Shown here piece after piece: positions 1 through 7,113 of a DNA stretch of 21,579 nucleotides (its first letter is position 1; every line of letters begins with the position of its first letter). Under the pieces are notes generated by a model. That model did no database searches, had not been told where the DNA came from, and was given only the letters and a program-made list of their open reading frames with translations. Source of the stretch: JAAZZIT01 sp964480525 (GTDB taxonomy: Bacteria; Bacillota; Clostridia; Oscillospirales; Ruminococcaceae); assembly GCA_964480525.1 (NCBI GenBank), contig CAYZOV010000027.1, positions 1 through 21,579 of the forward strand. The letters run 5' to 3'. Made by a program: the position numbers and the translations under genes.

Positions 1-59
1 GCAAACTGTTTTGGCAACAAGATGATTAGTAAAGGTACGCTCGCAGTTGTTGCTTTTTA

Positions 60-229
60 AAAATCGGGGCATTGGGTTAGGGTTGGCGGGAAGAGGGTTT
101 CAAAGGGGGAATATGCGAAGCGAAGCTTCGCATGCGAGTTTTTCGTTTTGCAAGCAAAACTGCAAAACTCTGGTTTGTGCGTACAGACGGGTTTGCAATT
201 GCTGAAATCTTGTCTAATGCCCCGATTTT
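60..229. repeat. 14-bp inverted repeat enclosing smaller hairpins
   Basis: AAAATCGGGGCATT at 60-73 is the exact reverse complement of 216-229. Between the arms lie two further hairpins (113-168). The right arm also overlaps a short CCCC/GGGG hairpin (220-234) followed by a T run (236-242), which resembles an intrinsic terminator. The long-range pairing and this short hairpin compete for the same CCCC. No gene is visible here; the short reading frames have no ribosome binding site and run through the hairpins. The transcribed strand and function are unknown. Confidence 0.6.
113..168. repeat. Double-hairpin sub-repeat, copy S1
   Basis: The first hairpin pairs ATGCGAAG (113-120) with CTTCGCAT (126-133). 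The second pairs GTTTTGC (145-151) with GCAAAAC (154-160). GTTTTGCA (145-152) can alternatively pair with TGCAAAAC (161-168). A related pair of hairpins in the same plus-strand order occurs at 20354-20395, each preceded by GGGGG and TATGCGAAGC, so this looks like a dispersed sub-repeat. Each copy lies outside the 5' side of a larger multi-hairpin element. Confidence 0.5.
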
Positions 230-331
230 GGGGGATTTTTTTAGTTTTCCTTCCCCAAAGAAGGTTTCCCCCTTTGAAAAAGAATAGTCAAAAAGATTAC
301 AAACAAACTTTAGCTACTGACTTGAAATTTA

Positions 332-703
332 TCAAACCTTTAAATCCTTGCACATTTCCCTGACCGACTTTGAGTGTCGCAAAATAGTCCACCGGACTAT
401 TTTGCGAGGGGAGTTTGTTAAACCTTGCAAGTAGGGAAACTTTTTTCTTGAAAAGTTTCCCCAGCTGAAATAAGATGGCTCTTATTTCAGCTACCCTTTC
501 AAAAACGCCTATTTGGAAAAGGGTATTTCGCTGCTTGCGAGCAGCGATGAGGGGCGTTGCCCCCTCAACCCCTACCACCTTTTGAAAAAGGTGGACGAAA
601 ACTTTTATGTTCTGACGATTATATAAATTTTGTGGGTTTACGGCAATGTTACAATTACAAAAGGCAAACCACGGCGTGGGCAAACGATGAAACGCCACGT
701 TTC
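332..703 (+). repeat. Multi-hairpin repeat element, copy A
   Basis: About 370 bases without a credible gene, made of consecutive stem-loops. H1 is 378-406 (13 bp, loop ACC). H2 is 434-461 (11 bp, loop TTCTTG). H3 is 463-492 (12 bp, loop ATGGCT). H4 is a weaker stem at 493-524. H5 is 529-546 (7 bp, loop TGCG). H6 is 549-566 (one bulged C). H7 is 575-594. After ACGAAAACTTTTAT and CTGACG comes a tail ending in a GAAACG/CGTTTC hairpin (689-703). Copy B (19908-20313, opposite strand) has the same stems in the same order. H5-H7 and the H1-H2 linker are nearly identical in sequence, while H2 and H3 differ by compensated changes. The tail instead matches copy D (21271-21380). Plus is given because it matches the element's common reading direction; the transcribed strand is not known. 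Confidence 0.8.
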
Positions 704-787
704 CTATCACCGTTATCCCATTTTTAATTATATATATTACAATTAGTTAAACGCGCTGTTTTAATTTACAAAAAATTTATGCGAATC

Positions 788-819
788 TTCACAGAATAAT
801 CATATTATACAGCTATAAT
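788..819 (+). promoter_or_regulatory. Possible promoter of the foldase gene
   Basis: A perfect TATAAT -10 hexamer lies at 814-819, 68 bases before the start codon. The best -35 match (TTCACA, 788-793) is poor and spaced 20 bases away, so only the -10 is convincing. The surroundings are very AT-rich, so chance matches are likely. Confidence 0.35.
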
Positions 820-886
820 ATATGTGTTGTGCTGATTGCATAAAATTATTCCACGGAAGTTTAAAATTTTAAGGAGGATAACCCCA

Positions 887-2119
887 ATGAATAAAATAAA
901 AAGACTGCTGGCTTGCTGTCTGGCTGTTGTGATGACCGCTTCTGTCTTTGCAGGCTGCGGCGACGCCGACGACAAAAAGAATACTTCGGCGACCACTTCG
1001 CAGATTACAACAACCGCTTCGGACGACGAAATTGATTACGACAAACTTGTTATTCCCGAAAAAAAGCTTGTTGTTGACGGCGAAGAAATCGACACCGAAA
1101 ACCTTGTTGTTATGACCATAAACGATAAGTACGAAGTCAGCTATGACCTTTACAGACTTATGTATTTTACGGTGATGACCCAGGCGGAAATCGATTATTC
1201 TTCCCTTGACGAGGACAAATGGAACGACGCCTACAAGCTTGTCAAAGACTATGTTGAGGACAATTTGAAACGTTTTTACATAGATTATATTATCGCTGAA
1301 CAAAACGGCGTTGAGGTTACGACAGACATTGAAAATCAGGTTGAGGTTGCGTATCAGGAAGCTTGCGCAAGCTGTGACGGGGAAGATAATTTCAAAAAGC
1401 TTCTCCTTTCGCAGTATTACACCCCTGAACTTTGGAAAGAACTTTACACCGCACAGCTTCTCTATTCCGAAACATATTCAAAACTTTACGACGAGGGCGG
1501 AACTTATTTCGTAACCGAGGACGAATTTAGGGACTTTACGAAAACGGACGGATACGCTTGTACGAAACACATTTTGATTCCGTTTGCAAGTTTTGCCGAA
1601 ATTTCGGAAGATGATATGGAAGAATACGACGCAGGCAACCTTAACGAACAGCTTGAACTTAAAGAAGAAGCATACGACAACCTTTCAGAGGAAGAACAAA
1701 AAGCTTGCGACGAACAGGCAAAAGCGCAGATTGAAGAAATTTTGAAAAAACTTAACGACGGCGAAGATTTTGATAAACTCATGGGCGAATACGGTTGGGA
1801 TTACGGAATGGAAGTAAACACCGACGGATATTACATTACGGAAAATACTTCGTTTGTTCAGGAATACCTTGACGCTACGTTTGAACTTGAAGTAGGACAG
1901 ACAAGCGACATTGTGGAAACGGTTTACGGTTATCACATTATAAAAAGACTTCCTGTTGACGAAACGTATGTTGAGGAAAATCTTGACGATTGTTACGAAG
2001 AATACTACAGCGAATATGTTACCGCAAAGGACAGCGAAATCAGAAAACAGCTTAACGACGAAATGAAAGTAAGCTATTGTGACGTTTACGACAAATTTAC
2101 ATATGATTCAGTAAACTAG
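887..2119 (+). CDS. PrsA-like parvulin-type peptidyl-prolyl isomerase lipoprotein
   Basis: A 410-residue predicted lipoprotein foldase acting outside the membrane on secreted proteins. The start at 887 follows AAGGAGG (871-877); an upstream in-frame start at 836 lacks such a site. The N-terminus has a basic signal peptide, a hydrophobic core and a lipobox-like FAGC with lipidated Cys24, then a Ser/Thr/Asp-rich linker to about residue 55. Residues 80-215 resemble the helical SurA/PrsA chaperone region. The rotamase (PpiC) domain spans about 223-356, recognisable by TKHIL (226-230) and VYGYHIIK (346-353), both carrying the family's conserved histidines. An acidic helical stretch of about 45 residues (236-280) appears inserted after the first rotamase strand. 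The gene is monocistronic, with a terminator right after it. Family assignment is firm; calling it PrsA itself is inference. Confidence 0.85.
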   Translation: MNKIKRLLACCLAVVMTASVFAGCGDADDKKNTSATTSQITTTASDDEIDYDKLVIPEKKLVVDGEEIDTENLVVMTINDKYEVSYDLYRLMYFTVMTQAEIDYSSLDEDKWNDAYKLVKDYVEDNLKRFYIDYIIAEQNGVEVTTDIENQVEVAYQEACASCDGEDNFKKLLLSQYYTPELWKELYTAQLLYSETYSKLYDEGGTYFVTEDEFRDFTKTDGYACTKHILIPFASFAEISEDDMEEYDAGNLNEQLELKEEAYDNLSEEEQKACDEQAKAQIEEILKKLNDGEDFDKLMGEYGWDYGMEVNTDGYYITENTSFVQEYLDATFELEVGQTSDIVETVYGYHIIKRLPVDETYVEENLDDCYEEYYSEYVTAKDSEIRKQLNDEMKVSYCDVYDKFTYDSVN

Positions 2120-2132
2120 GCGGTGTATTATT

Positions 2133-2165
2133 CCCCTCACCGAGAAAAAGGTGGGGGGATTTTTG
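2133..2165 (+). terminator. Intrinsic terminator after the foldase gene
   Basis: CCCCTCACC (2133-2141) pairs with GGTGGGG (from 2150, one G-T pair), followed by ATTTTTG. It ends the foldase transcript only 17 bases before the next gene, so that gene depends on read-through or an unseen promoter. Confidence 0.8.
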
Positions 2166-2181
2166 TTGCGAAAGAGGGAAA

Positions 2182-3933
2182 ATGAAATTGGGGTTTAGGG
2201 AAAACTTAAAGAAAATCACTTTAGAGGACGTTATAACAAGGCTTTTGACAGCATGGGCAATGTTGGGGGTTTATCAGAATCTTAGCGTCCGTGTGGGTGA
2301 AAAATTCACTTCAAACGCCTTTTTTGAAAGGTACGGCTTTTTTGCCTGCGTGATAATTTTTGTATTGTTTTTTGCAATGCTGTGGTTGAAAATCTTTAAA
2401 AAACCTATGAAAAAGATTTTGTGGGTCAGCTTTCTTTTGATGTTTTTACTGACCCTTTGGCAACGCACCGAGTTTGGGTATTATATGGGTGCGGTGGGCA
2501 TTATGGTTGTGCTGACTTTGTACGTTTTTAAGGACGCAGAGTTTAAAAGAGATATTTCAAAACGTGCAATGTGGAGCATGATTTTGGCATTTACGCTACT
2601 TGTCACGGGCATAACGTTGACGGTGACAATTTTAAAATATCTGGCTTGCTGGACGCCGACTTTTGACTTTGGAATTTTTTCACAAATGTTTTACTATATG
2701 AAAAATACGTTGATTCCTATGTCAACCTGCGAACGTGACAAGCTTTTGTGCCACTTTGCTGTGCATTTCTCACCGATTTTTTATTTGATTTTGCCTATTT
2801 ACTTCGTTTTTCCAAGCCCTGTGACGCTTCTTGTATGCCAAGCGTTAATTTCAGCAAGCGGTTTAATTCCGCTGATTCTTCTTTGTAAACATTACAAGCA
2901 AACAAACCTTTGCACGGGGTTACTTTGCATTTGCTATATGGGAGTTCCGGCGATAACAGGCGGAAATTTGTACTATCTCCATGAAAACGTGTTTTTGTCG
3001 CCTTTGTTGCTGTGGCTGTTTTACTTTGCGGAAAAGAAAAATTACAAACTGTCGGTGGTTTTTGCTGTTTTAACTATGCTTGTCAAAGAGGACGCACCGA
3101 TTTATGTAATAATTTTCGGGCTTTATCTTTTATTTTCAAAAAAGGACAAAAAGCTGGGTGCGATTCTGACGGGGTTAGGCACGGCGTATTTTGTTGCGAC
3201 GGTGTGTTTGATGAAAATTTTCGGTGAGGGAATTATGTCAAACCGTTTTGACAATTTTAATAAAACGGGCGAACCTACCACGTTGGTGGGTGTTGTGGCT
3301 ACGGCGTTTTCAAACCCTGCGTATGTTATTTCGGAAATGTTTGAAAACGATAGAATTATGTTTTTGTTACAGCTTTTTATTCCGCTGGGATTTTTGCCGT
3401 TTGTGACAAAAAAGCTAAGCAGGTACATTTTGCTGTTGCCTATGGTTGTGATAAATTTGCTGTCGGACTATGGATACCAGCACAGCATGGATTTTCAGTA
3501 TGTGTTCGGAACACTTAGTTTTGTGATTTATTTGTGCGTGATAAATTCGGCGGATTTTTCTCAAAAACAGCGGACAAAACACCTTTTGATATGCGGTGCG
3601 TCGTCGGTTATGGTGTTTTCGTCAATGTATTTTTCTCAAATTCAAACCGTGAAAAGTTATTATGATAACATTGCGGAACACAGGGCAATGGCACAGGCGA
3701 TTGAACTTGTACCAAAGGACGCTTCGGTGAGTGCCACTACGTTTTTGGTGGCTAATCTGTCACAGCGTGACGAAGTTTACGAACTTGAAAAAACAAAAAA
3801 ACAGACGGATTATTACGTTTTGGATTTAAGATACCCTACCGAACAGTTTAGCGTAGAGGACTATCAAAACGACGACTTTGAAACGGTTTACAAGGATGAA
3901 TATATAGCGATTTTCAAAAGAAAAAATCAGTAG
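2182..3933 (+). CDS. DUF2079 family polytopic membrane protein
   Basis: A 583-residue integral membrane protein with about 12 hydrophobic segments between residues 50 and 490, followed by a soluble C-terminal part (about 500-583). DUF2079 hallmarks are TFDFGIFSQMFYY in the first extracytoplasmic loop, HFSPIFYLILPIY, a central KEDAP motif, SDYGYQHSMDFQY, and the late SVSATTFLVANLSQRDEVYEL segment. DUF2079 proteins resemble GT-C type membrane glycosyltransferases, with an acidic first loop placed like their catalytic site, so lipid-linked sugar transfer in the envelope is possible but unproven. The start follows AAAGAGGG (2170-2177), a moderate ribosome binding site. It sits alone between two terminators; the last codons form half of the shared terminator with the convergent gene. 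Confidence 0.8.
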   Translation: MKLGFRENLKKITLEDVITRLLTAWAMLGVYQNLSVRVGEKFTSNAFFERYGFFACVIIFVLFFAMLWLKIFKKPMKKILWVSFLLMFLLTLWQRTEFGYYMGAVGIMVVLTLYVFKDAEFKRDISKRAMWSMILAFTLLVTGITLTVTILKYLACWTPTFDFGIFSQMFYYMKNTLIPMSTCERDKLLCHFAVHFSPIFYLILPIYFVFPSPVTLLVCQALISASGLIPLILLCKHYKQTNLCTGLLCICYMGVPAITGGNLYYLHENVFLSPLLLWLFYFAEKKNYKLSVVFAVLTMLVKEDAPIYVIIFGLYLLFSKKDKKLGAILTGLGTAYFVATVCLMKIFGEGIMSNRFDNFNKTGEPTTLVGVVATAFSNPAYVISEMFENDRIMFLLQLFIPLGFLPFVTKKLSRYILLLPMVVINLLSDYGYQHSMDFQYVFGTLSFVIYLCVINSADFSQKQRTKHLLICGASSVMVFSSMYFSQIQTVKSYYDNIAEHRAMAQAIELVPKDASVSATTFLVANLSQRDEVYELEKTKKQTDYYVLDLRYPTEQFSVEDYQNDDFETVYKDEYIAIFKRKNQ

Positions 3934-3955
3934 CGTTAAAACTACTGATTTTCTT
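3923..3955. terminator. Bidirectional terminator shared by two convergent genes
   Basis: AAAATCAGTAG (3923-3933) is the exact reverse complement of CTACTGATTTT (3942-3952), with an 8-base loop and T-rich tracts on both outer sides when read outward. Each arm carries the last codons (Asn-Gln-stop) of one of the two convergent genes, so both stop codons lie inside the stem and only 8 bases separate the genes. Confidence 0.85.
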
Positions 3956-4778
3956 TTTCTAGTATAAATTTTGCCACGCCGTCGGCATTGTTTGAACCGA
4001 TAACCGCCGTTGCGTGTGATTTTACTTCGTCCTTTGCGTTTTCTACTGCGTAACATTCGTCGGAAGCCTTGAACAGTGGCAGGTCGTTTAAATTGTCGCC
4101 AAAGGAAATAACACGCTCAAACCCAAAATCCTTTTTCAAACGCAAAAGGGCATTGTACTTTGAAGCGGTGTGAGAACATATTTCCAGATACCAAAAATCC
4201 GTGTTGTAAACATCTCGGTAATACTCAACGCTTAAGCCCGAAATGCCTTTGATTTTTTCATAAATCGGTTTTAAAAATTTCTCCTTGTGAGAAACGGAAA
4301 AATACACGCAGTCGAAGTTTTGGCAAAGGGAAAAATCCGTGACCTGCGTAAATTTTTTGCCGAATTTTTTGGTACGCTCCTGCATAAAATTTAAAGCGTT
4401 GGGGGTGTGGGTGTTCACATAAAAAGTTTCGATTCTGTCGTTTTTAATGGTATACAAAAATCCCCACGAACCGAAATCTTTAATAACCGACAAAAATTCG
4501 CTTAGTGATTCTTTCGGCAAAAGTTCAAAACTTGTAAATTTTTTCTTCTGTAAATCGTATGTCGCAACACCGTTCATAACGATAACAGGCGTGTTTATGT
4601 GAACGTTTTTTGTGAGGGTCGGCACGGTTTCGCTGGTTCGGGCGGTGGCAACGGAAAAATTTATGCCTTTTTCGTCAATAAGCTTGTTTAAAATTTCAGC
4701 CGTCTTAGGCGTAATTTCACATTTTTTGTTTAAAAGCGTTCCGTCAAGGTCTGAAATATAAAGGGTTTTGGGTTTCAT
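3942..4778 (-). CDS. Cof-type HAD-superfamily phosphatase
   Basis: A 278-residue soluble phosphohydrolase of the HAD IIB (Cof/YidA) group, typically acting on sugar phosphates or nucleotide-like phosphates. Motif I is SDLDGTLL with nucleophile Asp10 and acid/base Asp12; motif IV is GDNLNDLPLF (Asp228, Asp232). The large cap domain lies between, at about residues 85-190. Length fits the family (about 270). The start at 4778 is chosen because GGAGG precedes it at good spacing; a longer frame to 4817 has no such site and would overlap the promoter. It has its own promoter (4816-4844) divergent from the PH-like gene. Substrate cannot be deduced. Confidence 0.88.
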   Translation of the reverse strand: MKPKTLYISDLDGTLLNKKCEITPKTAEILNKLIDEKGINFSVATARTSETVPTLTKNVHINTPVIVMNGVATYDLQKKKFTSFELLPKESLSEFLSVIKDFGSWGFLYTIKNDRIETFYVNTHTPNALNFMQERTKKFGKKFTQVTDFSLCQNFDCVYFSVSHKEKFLKPIYEKIKGISGLSVEYYRDVYNTDFWYLEICSHTASKYNALLRLKKDFGFERVISFGDNLNDLPLFKASDECYAVENAKDEVKSHATAVIGSNNADGVAKFILEKENQ

Positions 4779-4815
4779 AAAACCTCCGTGATTTTTAATT
4801 TTTAAGTTTAAAAAC

Positions 4816-4844
4816 ATAGTATCATTTTTTCACCTAAATGTCAA
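4816..4844 (-). promoter_or_regulatory. Sigma-A type promoter of the HAD gene
   Basis: Read on the minus strand: TTGACA (4839-4844), a 17-base spacer ending in TGA, then TACTAT (4816-4821). The TGn just before the -10 makes it an extended -10 promoter. It lies 38 bases before the start codon. Confidence 0.75.
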
Positions 4845-4891
4845 TTGTCAAGAAAAAAACAGGGGTAAAATGAGGTTTTGAAAAATAACTC

Positions 4892-4919
4892 TTGACAAAT
4901 TAGAAATATATGTTAAAAT
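4892..4919 (+). promoter_or_regulatory. Sigma-A type promoter of the PH-like gene
   Basis: TTGACA (4892-4897), a 16-base spacer ending in TGT, then TAAAAT (4914-4919). It diverges from the HAD promoter; the two -35 boxes are about 48 bases apart. Confidence 0.75.
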
Positions 4920-4964
4920 AAAAGTGTATAGTTTTAGTTAAAATTTACAAGGAGGTCGGGTGAA

Positions 4965-5366
4965 ATGAAAAAAGCAGATTTTGAATTTATCTGGACGGAT
5001 AAAAAAAGAACGCTTTTCGGTTTGCCACTTTCGTTTACAAGATATTTTCTGACAAAGGATAAATTTATTACGAGAAAAGGATTTTTCACCATTGAAGAGG
5101 ACGAATTTGAGCTTTACCGTGTGACGGACAAAAAGCTTCGTTTGCCGTTTTTTCAGCGTCTTTTCAAGTGCGGAACTATCTTGATGACCGTTAAGGACGT
5201 TGACACCCCTGTTAAGGAACTTAAATCGGTTAAAAATCCGAGAAAGGTGCTAAATCTTTTGGACACGAATATAAATATTCAAAGGGATAAATATAATATC
5301 CGTGGCAGAGATATGGTGGGTTCGGGTCGCAACATTTACGAACATTGCGATTGTGACGACGATTAA
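4965..5366 (+). CDS. Small bacterial PH-like domain protein
   Basis: A 133-residue soluble protein with no signal peptide or membrane segment. Residues 20-100 follow the bacterial PH (DUF304/YdbS-like) strand pattern: TRYFLTKDKFITRKGFF, then IEEDEFELYRVTDKKL, then CGTILMTVKD and a terminal helix around KNPRKVLNLLD. Such domains are small beta-sandwiches often tied to membrane proteins or protein contacts. The tail from about residue 110 is basic and then ends in a Cys/Asp cluster, CDCDDD. AAGGAGGT (4949-4956) is a strong ribosome binding site and fixes the start. It has its own promoter; the FkbM and flavin reductase genes follow it. A second PH-like protein is at 16321-16884. Cellular role unknown. 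Confidence 0.75.
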   Translation: MKKADFEFIWTDKKRTLFGLPLSFTRYFLTKDKFITRKGFFTIEEDEFELYRVTDKKLRLPFFQRLFKCGTILMTVKDVDTPVKELKSVKNPRKVLNLLDTNINIQRDKYNIRGRDMVGSGRNIYEHCDCDDD

Positions 5367-5380
5367 AAATAGGATTTTAC

Positions 5381-5420
5381 GGCAGGCTTTTTTTGAAAAA
5401 ATCAGTCTGCCTTTAATTTT
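5381..5420 (+). terminator. Probable weak terminator after the PH-like gene
   Basis: GGCAG (from 5381) pairs with CTGCC (ending 5411), with an imperfect A/T-rich inner stem and a T-rich tract (5412-5420). It is imperfect, and no clear promoter follows, so read-through into the FkbM gene is plausible. Confidence 0.5.
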
Positions 5421-5442
5421 AAACTTGGAGTAACTTAGAAAA

Positions 5443-6507
5443 ATGTGGAATCTGGAATATTTTTTAAATTTAAAATCAAGCTGGGAATACTTAAAAGAAA
5501 CGGATTTGCCCATTTTTATTTACGGAATGGGCGACGGGTGTGTTAAGCTTTTGAAACAGTTTGAGCGTTACGGCATAAAGGAAACGGGGATTTTCGCAAG
5601 CGACGAATTTGTGCGTGGACACGAATTTATGGGGCATTTGGTGAAAAAGCTGTCGCAGGTGGAGGAAGAATATAAGGATTTTGCGGTGGTGCTTGCTTTT
5701 GGGGCAGGGTACGAAAGCTTGATTAAAAAAATCGAGGGTATCGCACAAAAGCACAAACTTGTTGTGCCGGATACTGCCGTTATCGGCGGCGAACCGTTTA
5801 CTAAAGAGTATTTGAAAGAAAACTTTGACCGTGCAAGTCGGGTTTACGAAAGTCTGGCGGACGATTTTTCAAAAGAGGTTTACGAAAATGTTTTTGCGTA
5901 CAAAATCACGGGGGATATTTCGTATCTGCAAAAAATAACCACCAACCCCGACGAAGCGTACAACAATATTTTAAAGGCTGAAAGCTTGAAAAAATATGTG
6001 GATTTGGGTGCGTACAACGGAGATACGGTGCGAGAATTTATCGAGTTTTCAAAGGAAAATTACGAAAAAATTATTGCCGTTGAGCCAAACGCACGAAATT
6101 TCAGAAAGCTTTGCGAATACGGTGAAAATGTCAGAGGGCTTGCGTGTGAAAACGCCGTTTGCTGGAGCTTTTCGGGGGAAATTCCCTTTGCAAAGGGCGG
6201 TGGACGAATGGCGAAAGCCGACGAAAAGGGCGTTTTGACAAGGTGCGTAAGCGTTGATGACTTGGTAAAAAATGACGGTTGCGATTATATAAAATACGAC
6301 GTTGAGGGCGCTGAACAGCAGGCTTTGAAAGGTTCGGAAAACACCGTAAAAACCTTTAAACCGAAACTTTGCGTGGCGCTTTATCACCGATTGGGGGATA
6401 TGATAGATTTGCCCCTTGAATGCTTGGAGCTAAATCCCGAATACAGGCTGTTTGTACGGCATTATCCGTATTATCCTGCTTGGGAAACAAACCTATTTTG
6501 TATTTAA
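5443..6507 (+). CDS. FkbM family SAM-dependent methyltransferase
   Basis: A 354-residue protein. The C-terminal half (about 183-350) is an FkbM-type methyltransferase: VDLGAYNGDT (186-195) is the SAM-binding motif I, IAVEPNARNF follows as motif II, and YIKYDVEGAEQQALKG (from 282) is the family's hallmark. FkbM enzymes O-methylate sugars or polyketide-like substrates. Residues 20-110 form a separate Rossmann-like segment with IYGMGDG, similar to the N-terminal nucleotide-binding modules of sugar-modifying enzymes, so surface-glycan modification is a reasonable but unproven guess. The ribosome binding site is poor (GGAG about 12 bases before the ATG), suggesting low translation. The flavin reductase gene follows after 18 bases and probably shares its transcript. 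Confidence 0.8.
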   Translation: MWNLEYFLNLKSSWEYLKETDLPIFIYGMGDGCVKLLKQFERYGIKETGIFASDEFVRGHEFMGHLVKKLSQVEEEYKDFAVVLAFGAGYESLIKKIEGIAQKHKLVVPDTAVIGGEPFTKEYLKENFDRASRVYESLADDFSKEVYENVFAYKITGDISYLQKITTNPDEAYNNILKAESLKKYVDLGAYNGDTVREFIEFSKENYEKIIAVEPNARNFRKLCEYGENVRGLACENAVCWSFSGEIPFAKGGGRMAKADEKGVLTRCVSVDDLVKNDGCDYIKYDVEGAEQQALKGSENTVKTFKPKLCVALYHRLGDMIDLPLECLELNPEYRLFVRHYPYYPAWETNLFCI

Positions 6508-6525
6508 TTTTTGGAGGTAATATTT

Positions 6526-7032
6526 ATGAGCTTTGTAGAATTTGACATTGAAAAGGGAAATTTTAACCCGTTTGAAAAAATCAGCAAGGAGTGGTTTTTG
6601 GTAACGGCAGGCGAAATGGGTCATTTTAACACCATGACGGCTAGCTGGGGCTTTATGGGATTTATTTGGAACAAAAAATGCGTCATCACAGTCATCAGAC
6701 CACAGCGTTATACAAAGGAATTTATCGATAACAGCGAATATTTCACCATTTGCTTTTTTGACGAAACACAGCGTGACGCTTTGAAATTCTGCGGTGCAAA
6801 CAGTGGCAGAGATTGTGACAAAATGGCGAAAACAGGACTTGTGCCAATGGAATTTGACGGTTGCGTGGGATTTGAACAGGCGAAAACGGTGTTGGTGTGC
6901 AAAAAGGTTTACGCACAGGAAATGAAAGAGGAAAATTTCGTTGACAAGGAACTTTGCAAGAAAAATTATCCGACCGAGGACTATCACACAGCCTACTATG
7001 GCGAAATCGTAAAGGCGTATGTTAATAAATAG
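6526..7032 (+). CDS. Flavin reductase-like domain protein
   Basis: A 168-residue protein of the flavin reductase / FMN-binding split-barrel family. It carries FEKISKEWFLVTAG at the N-terminus, TMTASWGFMGFIWNKKCVI (36-54) for the flavin phosphate region, and the typical RPQRYTKEFIDNSEYFTICFF block. Related clostridial proteins bind FMN and are mostly of unknown substrate; some act as flavoredoxin-like electron carriers. The start at 6526 follows GGAGGT (6513-6518); the upstream in-frame TTG at 6511 overlaps that site and is rejected. It is the last gene before a strong terminator and is probably co-transcribed with the FkbM gene, with no evident functional link. Confidence 0.82.
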   Translation: MSFVEFDIEKGNFNPFEKISKEWFLVTAGEMGHFNTMTASWGFMGFIWNKKCVITVIRPQRYTKEFIDNSEYFTICFFDETQRDALKFCGANSGRDCDKMAKTGLVPMEFDGCVGFEQAKTVLVCKKVYAQEMKEENFVDKELCKKNYPTEDYHTAYYGEIVKAYVNK

Positions 7033-7061
7033 CTAAATCAAACAGAATTTTTTGAATTTAC

Positions 7062-7102
7062 AAAGGAAATTCTTTTTTGTAGGAATTTCCTTTAATTTTT
7101 TT
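7062..7102 (+). terminator. Intrinsic terminator after the flavin reductase gene
   Basis: AAAGGAAATTC (7062-7072) pairs with GAATTTCCTTT (7083-7093) across a 10-base loop, followed by AATTTTTTT. Confidence 0.88.
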
Positions 7103-7113
7103 GCAAAAAACAG

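Noticed and set aside
148..363. 71-residue reading frame on plus
   Set aside because: No ribosome binding site, no recognisable domain, and it runs through hairpins and a T-rich segment; better explained as repeat DNA.
378..594. CRISPR array or tRNA cluster as an explanation for the regular hairpins
   Set aside because: The stems differ from one another, there are no equal spacers with identical repeats, and no tRNA cloverleaf or TTCRA-type T-arm is seen.
297..710. 137-residue reading frame on minus across copy A
   Set aside because: It spans all of the hairpin stems, and the two copies differ by stem-compensated changes rather than by a protein-coding pattern.
778..853. ARG-box-like half-sites (ATGCGAA at about 779, TTGCATAAAAT at 837) near the foldase promoter
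   Set aside because: Each has only one good half and the wrong partner spacing; in AT-rich DNA such halves are expected by chance, and arginine control of this gene is unlikely.
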